Assembly (NCBI GenBank): GCA_013032095.1
Contig: WQBJ01000015.1
Span: forward strand, 45,010-109,009
Origin: Ruegeria atlantica
GTDB lineage: Bacteria > Pseudomonadota > Alphaproteobacteria > Rhodobacterales > Rhodobacteraceae
Reading direction: 5' to 3'
DNA: 64,000 nt
In this document: one piece after another, positions 8,643 to 16,696 of the stretch
Layout of the letters: every line of letters begins with the position of its first letter
How positions within the stretch are numbered: position 1 is the stretch's first letter
Notes under the pieces: generated by a model
The model's database searches: none
What the model saw: only the letters and a program-made list of their open reading frames with translations
What the model was told of the DNA's origin: nothing
Program-made: the position numbers and the translations under genes

Positions 8643-9341
8643 ATGCCCCAAGCCTTAATCGTCGCCCACGGCCAGCCGTCGGATCCGGAACCAGCGGAAC
8701 AATCTCTGGCCACCTATGCCGCTGAGGTAGACGCCTTATGTGAAGGTGTCACTGTGCGATCGGCTACGCTTGCGGCACCAGGCATGTTCGAACAGCGCTT
8801 ATCCGAATTGACGGACACTGCCGTGATTTATCCCCTCTTCATGGCGAAAGGGTGGTTCGTCACCAGTGCCCTGCCCAAACGTCTTGCTGGGCGGGACCTC
8901 CGCATTCTCGATCCGCTGGGCGTCGATCCTGACTTGCCCGCTCTAGTCGCCACGGCCCTGTACAACAGGTTGCGCGAAAACCAATGGAAGCCGGAGGAAA
9001 CCGATCTGGTTTTGGCCGCCCACGGGTCTGGACGCAGCCGCAACCCGTCTGCAGTGGCCCGGTCCTTTGTCGCCGAACTGGAAAAGCAATTAACCTTCCA
9101 ATCGATCTGCCCCGGATTTGTCGAAGAGCCTCCATCCATTGCCGACGCCGCATCCGGCTTGTCAACTCAAGCCCTGTGCCTTCCCTTTTTTGCCTGTAAG
9201 GGTGGCCATGTGCTGGATGACGTTCCACAAGAACTGGAAGCGGCTGCATTCAAAGGCCAGGTCATGCCAGTTGTTGGAGAATTGCCCCAGATCAAGCAGC
9301 ATATAGCAATCACTCTAACCCGCGCGTTTCATAGTGTTTGA
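8643..9341 (+). CDS. CbiX/sirohydrochlorin-chelatase-like protein
   Basis: 232 residues from ATG 8643, chosen because the family begins ALIVAHGQPSDP; an in-frame start 60 bp upstream adds unlike sequence. Two half-domains each carry a histidine motif: VAHG near residue 9 and LAAHGSGRSRNPS near 125. This is the class II chelatase pattern. Family members insert Co or Fe into sirohydrochlorin, but many roseobacter homologues are free-standing. No cobalamin or sirohaem genes are nearby, so a chelatase activity is only a possibility. Confidence 0.75.
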   Translation: MPQALIVAHGQPSDPEPAEQSLATYAAEVDALCEGVTVRSATLAAPGMFEQRLSELTDTAVIYPLFMAKGWFVTSALPKRLAGRDLRILDPLGVDPDLPALVATALYNRLRENQWKPEETDLVLAAHGSGRSRNPSAVARSFVAELEKQLTFQSICPGFVEEPPSIADAASGLSTQALCLPFFACKGGHVLDDVPQELEAAAFKGQVMPVVGELPQIKQHIAITLTRAFHSV

Positions 9342-9368
9342 TTGCGCAGTCGGGAATAAAATACTGGG

Positions 9369-10391
9369 TTAACCCGAAGAAACACCCGAAGTCGCGTCAC
9401 CCTGCTGAAGGCCCGCAAGCGTCGAGTAGAGACAGTGCCGAGACCTACCTTTCCTTTTCGCTTCATACAGCGCCAGATCGGCAGCATTCAGAATTTCGGC
9501 GGCTTTGGGAGGGGTAAATTGTGTCGACAATGCAGTTCCGATGCTGGCCGAAATCTGACAGGTGTTGTTTTCGAAAATCATCGGTTGCTGCAACCGCTCA
9601 ATTAAACGTTCGGCAATTGCCGTCAGGACACCCTCGTCTGACAGCGCTTTAAAAATAATTACGAACTCATCTCCACCTATGCGCGCCACTGTGTCTTCAT
9701 TGCGCGTTTCCTCGACCATTATGCGCGCCGCATGTTGCAACACAAAATCACCGGCAGCATGTCCGTATTGATCATTGACCGACTTGAAGAAATCAAGGTC
9801 AAGATGCATCAGTGCGAAAGGTGAATTACCCGAGATCAAATGCCCCAGGAATACATCCATCGCCCGCCGGTTTTTTAGTCCGGTCAGAATGTCGGTAAAG
9901 GCTTGCTCCTCAGCCGCCAGCATCGCTCCCTGCAGTCGCAGGTTCAGCGACCGCGAAGCTTCCATTGCGGCAGATTTAGCCTCGACCAAATACAAAAGTT
10001 CAATGGCCAGATCGGTACCCGAGAAATCCGAGCTGGTCAGAGAATAGTCACGCACCGCATCCAGAATCGAGATACCGAACGACAGGTTGATGACCGCGCC
10101 CTTTCCCTGCGGCAGCGGCACAATCAGTCCCTTAAGTGCCGTACGCGGTGTGTCATGAAGTTTCAGATGCAGCTTGGTTCCAACCAAGGACATCAGCGCC
10201 GAAAGGCTTGTGACTGCGCGCGGACGAACCAGTTCGAATACCTCCAGAAACTCTTTCCCCGCCATCGGGTGGTCAGGGTGCAGTTTCTGCAAGGTCGGGC
10301 CAACGCGCGTTATTCGGCCATCTTCGTCAACCAGAACGAACATCGGACAAAGCGTCTCTAGCAGCCCGGCCAGATCACAAGTATCCATCAT
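9369..10391 (-). CDS. diguanylate cyclase with N-terminal HNOBA (H-NOX-associated) domain
   Basis: 340 residues. Residues ~8-110 resemble the HNOBA/PAS-like domain of soluble guanylate cyclases (CPMFVLVDEDGRITRVGP, then FELVRPRAV and LKGLIVPLPQGKG). A helical linker (~125-165) leads to a GGDEF domain with an intact active site (GGDEF 239-243) and an intact inhibitory I-site R230-N-E-D233 five residues upstream. It should make c-di-GMP with product feedback. The start overlaps the stop of the H-NOX-like gene, so the two are translated together and probably form a sensor-effector pair. ATG 10388 is an alternative start. Confidence 0.88.
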   Translation of the reverse strand: MMDTCDLAGLLETLCPMFVLVDEDGRITRVGPTLQKLHPDHPMAGKEFLEVFELVRPRAVTSLSALMSLVGTKLHLKLHDTPRTALKGLIVPLPQGKGAVINLSFGISILDAVRDYSLTSSDFSGTDLAIELLYLVEAKSAAMEASRSLNLRLQGAMLAAEEQAFTDILTGLKNRRAMDVFLGHLISGNSPFALMHLDLDFFKSVNDQYGHAAGDFVLQHAARIMVEETRNEDTVARIGGDEFVIIFKALSDEGVLTAIAERLIERLQQPMIFENNTCQISASIGTALSTQFTPPKAAEILNAADLALYEAKRKGRSRHCLYSTLAGLQQGDATSGVSSG

Positions 10392-10975
10392 GACTTCCGC
10401 GCCCCTAGGTCGAAATGACGTCCTTCAGCAAACGCGCTTTCCACAAGCATTACTGAAATCAATTCGGCCTCGCCGTCTTTTCCGTCATGGGACAGCATGG
10501 CCAAAGCGCCGTAATCGTCGGCCATCGCACGTAGAACCCCAACCATCACACTGGAATATCCCGCTAGCCCCGAATGGCAAATCAACTGGTACTCAGTAGG
10601 GCTCAGCTCAATGAGCTCCAAAGCCGGCAGGCAAAGGTCAGAAACTGCTAGCCGCACACGGTCTGACAAATCGTCCAGAGAATGTAGAAACTCCACATAG
10701 GTTACGCCGCCGAACCGTAGCAGGCGGCGCAGGTCTTCCATATTGGGGTGCGAGACTAAATAAGTCCCCAAATCCTCAAGAATTTCGGCGCGCGGGCGCT
10801 TCAGATCGGCGCACAACGCATCCAGCACCCGCATTGTCATCTCGTCGTCGTAAACAAGCATGGCTTCGAACTCGACGAAGCCCAGTTCAGCCACCTCGGT
10901 CACACGCAACCAGCATGACTGCCCGTAAGTCGCGCATACAAATGACTGTACCGCCCGATTGATCAGACCATGCAT
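10388..10975 (-). CDS. H-NOX-like domain protein lacking the haem-ligand histidine
   Basis: 195 residues from ATG 10975, chosen because the family starts M(H/Y)GLINRA and CTGGGG lies six bases upstream; a GTG at 10999 is also in frame. The fold is recognisable from the N-terminus MHGLINRAVQSFV, the FGGVTYVEFLHSLDDL helix and the end VGVLRAMADDYG. Against sGC-type H-NOX proteins the proximal histidine aligns with S104 (LDDL-S), and YxSxR aligns with C133-H-S135-G-L137, so Tyr and Arg are also lost. The nearest histidine is H98, two helical turns away. Stand-alone H-NOX proteins normally sense NO or O2 through haem and control a neighbouring cyclase; this one may not bind haem conventionally. 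It is coupled to the HNOBA-GGDEF gene. Confidence 0.82.
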   Translation of the reverse strand: MHGLINRAVQSFVCATYGQSCWLRVTEVAELGFVEFEAMLVYDDEMTMRVLDALCADLKRPRAEILEDLGTYLVSHPNMEDLRRLLRFGGVTYVEFLHSLDDLSDRVRLAVSDLCLPALELIELSPTEYQLICHSGLAGYSSVMVGVLRAMADDYGALAMLSHDGKDGEAELISVMLVESAFAEGRHFDLGARKS

Positions 10976-11057
10976 CAAATGCCCCAGATTGATTTCCACT
11001 CAATCTGGCATGAGATTCCTTAACAAAATCCCAAGATGGGCTGCGAGATGCAGATAA

Positions 11058-11074
11058 TGTGAACAAACATCACA
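11058..11074. promoter_or_regulatory. 17-bp inverted repeat upstream of the H-NOX-like gene
   Basis: TGTGA-ACAAACA-TCACA is a perfect 5-bp dyad with a 7-bp centre. It lies 83 bp upstream of the chosen H-NOX start and 22 bp beyond the mttB-like stop. It resembles a CRP/FNR-superfamily site but with 7 rather than 6 central bases. An operator role is inference. Confidence 0.3.
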
Positions 11075-11095
11075 GTGGAAGTCATTGTTGGAAAA

Positions 11096-12655
11096 CTAGA
11101 AATCCGTCGGTGCCCCACCCTCGGCCTTGCGGCGCTCGACGAAGTCGGCCAACTCGTCTCGGATCGCATCATCCATCGCCGGGGCTTCAAAGCTAGTGAT
11201 GATTTCCTTGAACATGTGGTGGGCGCGTTCCGCTGTCCAAATGCCACCTGCCACATTCCAACCTTCGAAGTTTTTCCAATCGCTGAGGAACGGTTGGTAA
11301 AACGCCGTCGTGTAGCGATCTTGCGTGTGCTGGATGCCGAAGAAATGGCCGTCGTTGCCCACCGCGCGGATCGCATCAAGCGCGATTTCATCAGGGCCGG
11401 TCGCTGTGATCTCTGGCTGCATATATCGCTGAATTTGCTGCAAAATCTCGCAATCCATGATAAACTTCTCGGGGCTGGCGATCAGGCCACCTTCAAGCCA
11501 ACCGGCCGCATGATAGACCATGTTTGTGCCCGACTGAACGGCCGCCCAGAGTGAGTTCGATGTCTCCCAAACCGATTGCCCATCAGGCACATTTGCAGCG
11601 CACACACCCGATGACCGCATCGGCAGGCCGTAGAACCGGGCCATCTGCCCCGTCATCTGAGTCGAGCGCATGTATTCCGGTGTCCCAAAGGCCGGTGCTC
11701 CGGACTTCATGTCTACATTGGACGTGAACGTACCGATAACGCAGGGAATACCCGGGCGCACATATTGAAACAGAGCTATCGCACAGAGCGACTCGGCCAG
11801 AGATTGCGCCACAGCACCGGCCATCGTCACGGGCGCCATCGCACCGGCCAACGTGAACGGAGTCACCACGATTGCCTGTCCCCGTCGCGCCAAACGCAAG
11901 CAACCGTCGATCATTGGATGGTCGTGTTTCAACGGTGAGGTCGAGTTGATGTTAGAATACATCCGAGGCGTTGCTTCGAATTCCTCATGGCTCAGCCCGC
12001 CGGCGATTCGGACCATCTCCATCACATCTTCAACCCGCTCTTTCCCGAGGCAATAGGCATGCATCGCCTTGTCAGTCAGGGTCAGCTTGTCATAGAGCAC
12101 GTCCAGGTGGCGGACACTGGCATGGATGTCCACCGGCTCGACCGGGTAGCCTCCTGCGAAGTGAATGCAATTGAAATACTGAGTCAGTTTCAACAGGTTG
12201 CGACACATGTCCCGGTTTCCCGGAACCTTGGTGCCGATCTCCATATCCCAGTAGTTCGGTGGAGAAGACACGTTGCCGAAAACCATGTTTTTTCCGCCGA
12301 TCTCAATCGTGCGGTCGGTGTTTCGCGGCGTGATTGTAAAGCTTGATGGCGCTTTGCCCACCATCTCCATGACAAAGTCCCGACCCATGCGGACGTTGTC
12401 ACCTGCGACAGTACACCCTGCTTCGCGCAGAATGCCCTTGGCTTCTTCGTTGTAGAACTCAATCCCGATCTCTTCGAGGATGCGCATGGCCCCTTCGTGA
12501 ATCGCCTCGATCCCGTCCTGATCCAGTGGCTCGGTCGGGCGGTCGATATTGACCGGAGGGTTGAAGGGCATCTGGTCGATCACCGCGCTGCCCCTGCGTT
12601 CGGCGGCTCCAGCCCGTCCGCCCCCACGACGTCTGCGAGTTTTTGTGTCAGCCAT
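11096..12655 (-). CDS. trimethylamine methyltransferase (MttB) family protein, non-pyrrolysine type
   Basis: 519 residues from ATG 12655, which follows CCGGAGG at good spacing; an upstream in-frame start is less supported. After a basic, glycine-rich N-terminus (TKTRRRRGGGRAG) the sequence matches the MttB superfamily (EAIHEGAMRILEEIGIEF, NINSTSPLKHD, GMPMRSSGVCAANVPDG-type core). The archaeal enzyme needs an in-frame amber codon for pyrrolysine near residue 330. None occurs here, so it belongs with MtgB, MtcB and the aerobic homologues common in marine alphaproteobacteria. Characterised members move a methyl group from a quaternary amine such as glycine betaine to a corrinoid protein. No corrinoid protein or reactivase gene lies nearby, so the substrate and acceptor are unknown. 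Confidence 0.88.
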   Translation of the reverse strand: MADTKTRRRRGGGRAGAAERRGSAVIDQMPFNPPVNIDRPTEPLDQDGIEAIHEGAMRILEEIGIEFYNEEAKGILREAGCTVAGDNVRMGRDFVMEMVGKAPSSFTITPRNTDRTIEIGGKNMVFGNVSSPPNYWDMEIGTKVPGNRDMCRNLLKLTQYFNCIHFAGGYPVEPVDIHASVRHLDVLYDKLTLTDKAMHAYCLGKERVEDVMEMVRIAGGLSHEEFEATPRMYSNINSTSPLKHDHPMIDGCLRLARRGQAIVVTPFTLAGAMAPVTMAGAVAQSLAESLCAIALFQYVRPGIPCVIGTFTSNVDMKSGAPAFGTPEYMRSTQMTGQMARFYGLPMRSSGVCAANVPDGQSVWETSNSLWAAVQSGTNMVYHAAGWLEGGLIASPEKFIMDCEILQQIQRYMQPEITATGPDEIALDAIRAVGNDGHFFGIQHTQDRYTTAFYQPFLSDWKNFEGWNVAGGIWTAERAHHMFKEIITSFEAPAMDDAIRDELADFVERRKAEGGAPTDF

Positions 12656-12775
12656 GTGATCCTCCGGAACTTGCTTAAACCTATGCAAGCCCCGAAGCCG
12701 GGCGTCTGGCCGCTCTGTCTGCGACAGGTTATGTCGGTTTTTTAGTCCGAAGCGCCGAAATTGATCCGGGTGTGA

Positions 12776-13468
12776 TCAGTTTTTTGCCAACCAGCCGGGG
12801 ATGTGTCCAATATCCGGCAGCACAACATCCGCCATTGGCTCCAATGCCTCGGCCCCTGCTATCCCCGTCAGAACGCCAATCGTGGTCATCCCGGCAGCGC
12901 GCCCGGCTTGCAAATCGTGCAGGCTGTCCCCGACCATAGCCACGTTCTCTGGCGCCACGCCGACATGAGTGGCAAACGCCAGCAACTGACCGGGACCCGG
13001 TTTAAATCCGTGGCCACTGTCATATCCGGCGACAAAATCGAAATGCTCGTGAACTCCGACCGAAGCCAGGTGCTGCAACGCGGGTGCCTCGCTGTCATTG
13101 GTCGCTACACCAAGCTTGAACCCTGCTTGCCGCAATCCTTCCAGAAAAGGCACCAACGGTATGGCTTGTGCCTGAGGTGCCGCCGCCGCTTCGGTGTTCA
13201 GCACATCGAGCATTTCCTCAAACGACATGCTTGGCACATGTTCAGCAAGAACCTCAGCGATTTCCTCAACCGTTTCAGCTATCACGATGCTGTCTTCAGC
13301 ATAGGTTGCCGTTTCAAGATCAAATCCGATGACGCGCCCCAATTCAGTCGCCCGCGTATGATCTCCGTCTGCCAAGCGCAGCACCAAGTTGCGGCCGAAA
13401 GCACCCCAAGTGTCCGCGAAGTCAAACAGGGTTCCGTCCTTGTCGAACAGGATGGCGTCGATGGGCAT
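12776..13468 (-). CDS. HAD-superfamily phosphatase (phosphoglycolate-phosphatase-like)
   Basis: 230 residues from ATG 13468, chosen because HAD motif I (LFDKDGTLFD, nucleophile D9 and acid D11) must sit at the N-terminus and GGAGCAA precedes it. Motif II is GVATNDSEA, motif III the lysine in GHGFKPGPG, and motif IV MVGDSLHDLQAG. A helical cap lies between motifs I and II, as in Gph. The likely reaction is dephosphorylation of a small phosphorylated metabolite. A second Gph-like protein is encoded at 50363-51034, so the two may differ in substrate. Confidence 0.85.
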   Translation of the reverse strand: MPIDAILFDKDGTLFDFADTWGAFGRNLVLRLADGDHTRATELGRVIGFDLETATYAEDSIVIAETVEEIAEVLAEHVPSMSFEEMLDVLNTEAAAAPQAQAIPLVPFLEGLRQAGFKLGVATNDSEAPALQHLASVGVHEHFDFVAGYDSGHGFKPGPGQLLAFATHVGVAPENVAMVGDSLHDLQAGRAAGMTTIGVLTGIAGAEALEPMADVVLPDIGHIPGWLAKN

Positions 13469-13493
13469 GGTTTGCTCCTGCAGAGTTGTTGAA

Positions 13494-13778
13494 TTAGGTC
13501 CAGTGGACGTCAGCGCCACCGGACAAAACCGCGCGAGCCTGACCCGGCAGGTCATAGGGCACGGAACTCGCGTCACAGAAAGCGATCACCCACGAATCGT
13601 CAAGCATCAGAAACTCCAACACAGACCCGAGGAATTCAGGCTCTGCCGCACGGTCCCGCAGGTCCTGCGCCGATACTCCGGTAGAGCCTAGGAAAACAGG
13701 CAACAATTCTTCATTACCGACCAGCCAACCCAGAACATTCAAAGCCAAGGTTTCGGCAGATTGGGCAGAGATTGTCAT
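13494..13778 (-). CDS. DUF3572 family protein
   Basis: 94 residues, helical. The start SAETLALNVLGWLVGNEELLPVFLGSTG and the segment FLGSVLEFLMLDDSWVIAFC match the alphaproteobacterial DUF3572 family, whose function is not known. It is divergent from the PleD-like gene at 13866, an association I recall from other alphaproteobacteria, and lies 25 bp before the HAD gene on the same strand, so the two may be co-transcribed. Confidence 0.8.
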   Translation of the reverse strand: MTISAQSAETLALNVLGWLVGNEELLPVFLGSTGVSAQDLRDRAAEPEFLGSVLEFLMLDDSWVIAFCDASSVPYDLPGQARAVLSGGADVHWT

Positions 13779-13865
13779 AAAGTAGCCCCGGATCAGGTCT
13801 TGGAAAGGGTTTGTTAACCAGACTCATAAACACTTTAGCAACGCATGCAATCAATGGTGACCGAA

Positions 13866-15260
13866 ATGTCCGCGCAAGGCACGATCCTTGTCCTCGACGG
13901 GACCGCAACCAATCGCATCATGCTGAAGGTTCAGCTGACCGCGGCGTGGTATCACGTCGTGCAAGGCGAACGTCTTCAGGGCTTGGCTGGACTTTTGCGA
14001 CGCAGCAAGCCCGACCTTGTGCTGACCTCTCAGACATTACCAGATGGCACTGCTGCGGATGTTAAAAAAAAGGTTATGGCCAATCCCGATCTGATCGACG
14101 TTCCAGTTGTCGCTGTCGCACCTCAAAACGACAAGGCAGCCCGTTTAAAGGCCTTATCTGACGGGTTGGATGATGTTCTGGCATATCCTTTCAAAGATAC
14201 ATTCCTATTGGCCCGTGTGCGTAGCCTACTACGCACACGGGCCGAGACGCAGGAACTTCAGGTGAGCAGCCCATCACATCCCATTGGCTTTGCCGAGCCT
14301 ATTGCCGCGCAAATCATGCCAGCCAAGGCAGCGCGCGTCGCCATTCTAACGCAGTCGGCGGATACCGGGGCTTTATGGCGAAACGCCTTGTCAAAACAAA
14401 CTCAGTACAAATTGTCCGTACATACTCCGTCAAACCTTCATGGGATTCTATTGGGACCCGTGCCGGATGCCATCTTGTTTGAGGTCAGTGCCTGCCCGTC
14501 AGGGCTGAACCTGCTGGCAGATCTGAAGTCGCGCGGGATTACACGGCACACCGTATTGATCGGCGTTCTGGAGGACGGCAATGCAGAGTTGGCTTCGGAA
14601 GCACTGGATCGTGGCGCAGATGCAATTTGCTTGACTGGTTTCTGTCCGGAAGAAACGCTTCTACGCTTGGAGAACCAGATTGCGCGTAAGACCCGGAGAG
14701 ATCAGATGCGCGCCTCACTGCGGCGGGGGGTGGTCGAGTCCTGGGTCGACCCACTTACCGGGCTGCACAATCGCCGCTATGCGATGAGAGCGATGGATCA
14801 AATTGCCTATCAGTCGGCACAGGCCGGACAAGGCTTAGCTGTGATGCTAGCCGATCTTGATCATTTCAAAGCGATAAACGACACATTCGGCCACTCTGCC
14901 GGTGACTGCGTTCTGGCCGAGGCTGCAACACGAATGGCAAAGGTCGTTGGATCGGCCGGATTCATTGCTCGGGTCGGGGGCGAGGAATTCATGATCGGCC
15001 TTTCCAACACGACTCAAACCAAAGCGTTGGAACTGGCGCGGCACCTGTGTGACTGTATTCGAGAAAAATCGTTCGACCTGCCGGATACACTCGAGCCGAT
15101 TTCTGTCACCGTTAGCATCGGCTTGATTACCACCCACCCCAACGAATCTTCGCACCCACCCGAGCCTGTACAGCTGGAAGGGCTAATAAAGTCGGCCGAC
15201 TCTGCGCTATATGCGGCAAAGTCGGGCGGACGCGATCAGGTTCAGCAAAGCGCTGCCTGA
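13866..15260 (+). CDS. PleD-like protein: two degenerate receiver domains plus GGEEF diguanylate cyclase
   Basis: 464 residues from ATG 13866, chosen to match the PleD N-terminus (ILVLDG); ATGs at 13845 and 13854 are in frame. REC1 (~5-125) has S55 where the phospho-acceptor Asp belongs (LTSQTLPDG) and only one of the two acidic-pocket residues (D11). REC2 (~155-275) has E206 at that place (LFEVSACPSG). The GGDEF domain has GGEEF at 371-375 with the usual DLDHFKAINDTFGH and GGRDQV, so catalysis is plausible. The I-site RxxD is absent (GSAG). A phosphorylation-independent cyclase is inferred; E206 could act as a permanent phospho-mimic. Confidence 0.87.
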   Translation: MSAQGTILVLDGTATNRIMLKVQLTAAWYHVVQGERLQGLAGLLRRSKPDLVLTSQTLPDGTAADVKKKVMANPDLIDVPVVAVAPQNDKAARLKALSDGLDDVLAYPFKDTFLLARVRSLLRTRAETQELQVSSPSHPIGFAEPIAAQIMPAKAARVAILTQSADTGALWRNALSKQTQYKLSVHTPSNLHGILLGPVPDAILFEVSACPSGLNLLADLKSRGITRHTVLIGVLEDGNAELASEALDRGADAICLTGFCPEETLLRLENQIARKTRRDQMRASLRRGVVESWVDPLTGLHNRRYAMRAMDQIAYQSAQAGQGLAVMLADLDHFKAINDTFGHSAGDCVLAEAATRMAKVVGSAGFIARVGGEEFMIGLSNTTQTKALELARHLCDCIREKSFDLPDTLEPISVTVSIGLITTHPNESSHPPEPVQLEGLIKSADSALYAAKSGGRDQVQQSAA

Positions 15261-15265
15261 CCCAA

Positions 15266-15739
15266 CTAGTCCTTGTGTTTGCGCCCATGTGGTTTGCGCT
15301 TCACCACCTCTTGTAGCCTATCTGCATAGACCTGACGTTCTGCATCTGTCATCTCTGTGATGCGCAGAAGCCATCTTTCTTGCAGCGCGCTTTGCAACTC
15401 TGCCATCGACTGCGCCTGTTGCTGCAACAAAGCCTGCACGGCGGCCGGATCAAAAGGGTTAGCGCGCAAAGCAGCTTCTAACTTCGCAAAGTCCTCAGAT
15501 CGCAGTTTTGCGCCCTTAACGTGCCGCTCGGACAATTCACCGCGCAGAGCCTTGCGATCCTCCTTAGGCAGTGCTCGATACAACGCCGGTCCGAAACCCG
15601 GCGGCGCCTTGCCATGATCCCCACCCTTGACTCGGTAAACCGTGCCCAAGGCCACCCCTGCGACCAACAAGTTCAGCGCCAGCGATACGGTCAACAGAAC
15701 CGTTACCCACCGTCTTTTGGGTTTGGCATTGTCGCTCAT
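15266..15739 (-). CDS. periplasmic heavy-metal-sensor/Spy-CpxP-like protein
   Basis: 157 residues. One N-terminal membrane segment (~12-32) anchors it in the inner membrane. The periplasmic part is helical and charged, with the ALPKEDRKALRGELSER and RLQEVVKRKPH segments typical of the CpxP/CnrX-like 'heavy-metal resistance' family. It ends in a His/Lys-rich tail (GRKHKD). It is the last gene of an ECF-sigma operon and overlaps the putative anti-sigma gene by four bases (ATGA). It probably monitors envelope or metal stress; no specific metal can be named. Confidence 0.8.
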   Translation of the reverse strand: MSDNAKPKRRWVTVLLTVSLALNLLVAGVALGTVYRVKGGDHGKAPPGFGPALYRALPKEDRKALRGELSERHVKGAKLRSEDFAKLEAALRANPFDPAAVQALLQQQAQSMAELQSALQERWLLRITEMTDAERQVYADRLQEVVKRKPHGRKHKD

Positions 15740-16086
15740 TCGGCGTCCTCCAGAAATGTTGTGTCCAGACCAAGGTCAGCAACCACAAAGCTGGTATCCT
15801 GTGGATAGAGAATCGTGGCCGGGTCAGGCAGGAAGTCAGGTGCAGCAAAACCAATCCAGACACCTGCCGCGCTGGCTGCGACCAGTCCGCCCATACTTTG
15901 CCAGCCTCCGATCCCATCCAATATCCGTGCCCAAACAGACCGTTCGGGCGCGGCAGGTTTCAACCGATCAAGGCGTACCGTTTCGGCATCCGTCAGGATG
16001 CGCACGGCGAGGTCATCGGGCAAGTCCGGACGGGCGCTCCGAGCCTGAGCAAACAACTGATCCAGTTCCATATCGTCTTCAGCCAT
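15736..16086 (-). CDS. single-pass membrane protein, probable anti-sigma factor
   Basis: 116 residues from the third of three successive ATGs. This one sits seven bases after the CTGGGG site; starts at 16089 and 16092 are possible. The N-terminal ~65 residues are acidic and helical (DMELDQLFAQARSARPDLPDDLAVRIL). One membrane segment (~72-90, GGLVAASAAGVWIGFAAP) leads to a short periplasmic tail. Its place directly after, and overlapping, an ECF sigma gene and before a periplasmic sensor-like gene is the evidence for an anti-sigma role. No zinc-binding ASD motif is visible. Confidence 0.65.
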   Translation of the reverse strand: MAEDDMELDQLFAQARSARPDLPDDLAVRILTDAETVRLDRLKPAAPERSVWARILDGIGGWQSMGGLVAASAAGVWIGFAAPDFLPDPATILYPQDTSFVVADLGLDTTFLEDAE

Positions 16087-16690
16087 CATCATACCCCAGT
16101 TCATCTTGCCGTCCGGCCAGTATCGCTACCAAGGCGCGTTTCCCACGCGCGGTCAAACTTTCCACTGCTTCCGTCGAAATGCCCATGATCCCGGCGATCT
16201 CCGGGTTGGGCAATTCCTCGATATGCCGCAATATAACTGCTTGCCTCTGACGGTCCGGCAATTGCGACAAAGCCATCTGCAAGGCATCCTTGCGTGCAGC
16301 CTCCTGCAACCGGTCCGCCGCGCTGAGATCTTCATCCTCAGGCTCGGGCACATCGTCCAGACGGTCCGGCCGTTTCTTGCGCAAGACATCCACACACAGA
16401 TTCAACGTAACGCGATACAACCAGGTGGACACCTTGGCCTGCCCTGGCACCCATTTCGGTGCCATCTGCCACAGCCGCATCATGGCGTCCTGCGTCACGT
16501 CCTCGGCCTCAGCCCGGTTTCCCAGCATCCGCTGAGCGACCGAAAAACACTTTGGACCCAGCCGAGCCGTCAGCACACGTGCCGCCGCGGCATCGCCTTC
16601 CGCGAATTGCAGCAACAACGCATCATCCGATGCGTCCGCGGCACAATCGGTGCCGCGAACATCCTGCAAGGGGGAGGTCAGATCCTCCAT
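16079..16690 (-). CDS. ECF-type RNA polymerase sigma factor
   Basis: 203 residues. Sigma-70 region 2 (~28-95, with AEDVTQDAMMRLWQ and STWLYRVTLNLCVDVLRKK) and region 4 (~130-190, LPDRQRQAVILRHIEELPNPEIAGIMGISTEAVE) are both present, with an acidic linker between them. It redirects RNA polymerase to a stress or envelope regulon. It is preceded 7 bp upstream by an EF-hand protein gene and followed by overlapping anti-sigma and Spy/CpxP-like genes, which together look like one envelope-sensing operon. I could not identify an autoregulated promoter with confidence. Confidence 0.93.
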   Translation of the reverse strand: MEDLTSPLQDVRGTDCAADASDDALLLQFAEGDAAAARVLTARLGPKCFSVAQRMLGNRAEAEDVTQDAMMRLWQMAPKWVPGQAKVSTWLYRVTLNLCVDVLRKKRPDRLDDVPEPEDEDLSAADRLQEAARKDALQMALSQLPDRQRQAVILRHIEELPNPEIAGIMGISTEAVESLTARGKRALVAILAGRQDELGYDDG

Positions 16691-16696
16691 CCTTCA

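Noticed and set aside
11096..12655. Pyrrolysine-type MttB
   Set aside because: No in-frame amber codon at the expected place; amber is used only as the real stop.
12755..12776. TGATC-N7-GATCA dyad at the end of the HAD gene
   Set aside because: The spacing does not fit FNR, it has no U-tract, and it overlaps the stop codon; probably chance.
13814..13830. CtrA-like site (TTAACCA) before the PleD-like gene
   Set aside because: Only half of the TTAA-N7-TTAA consensus is present, too weak to call.
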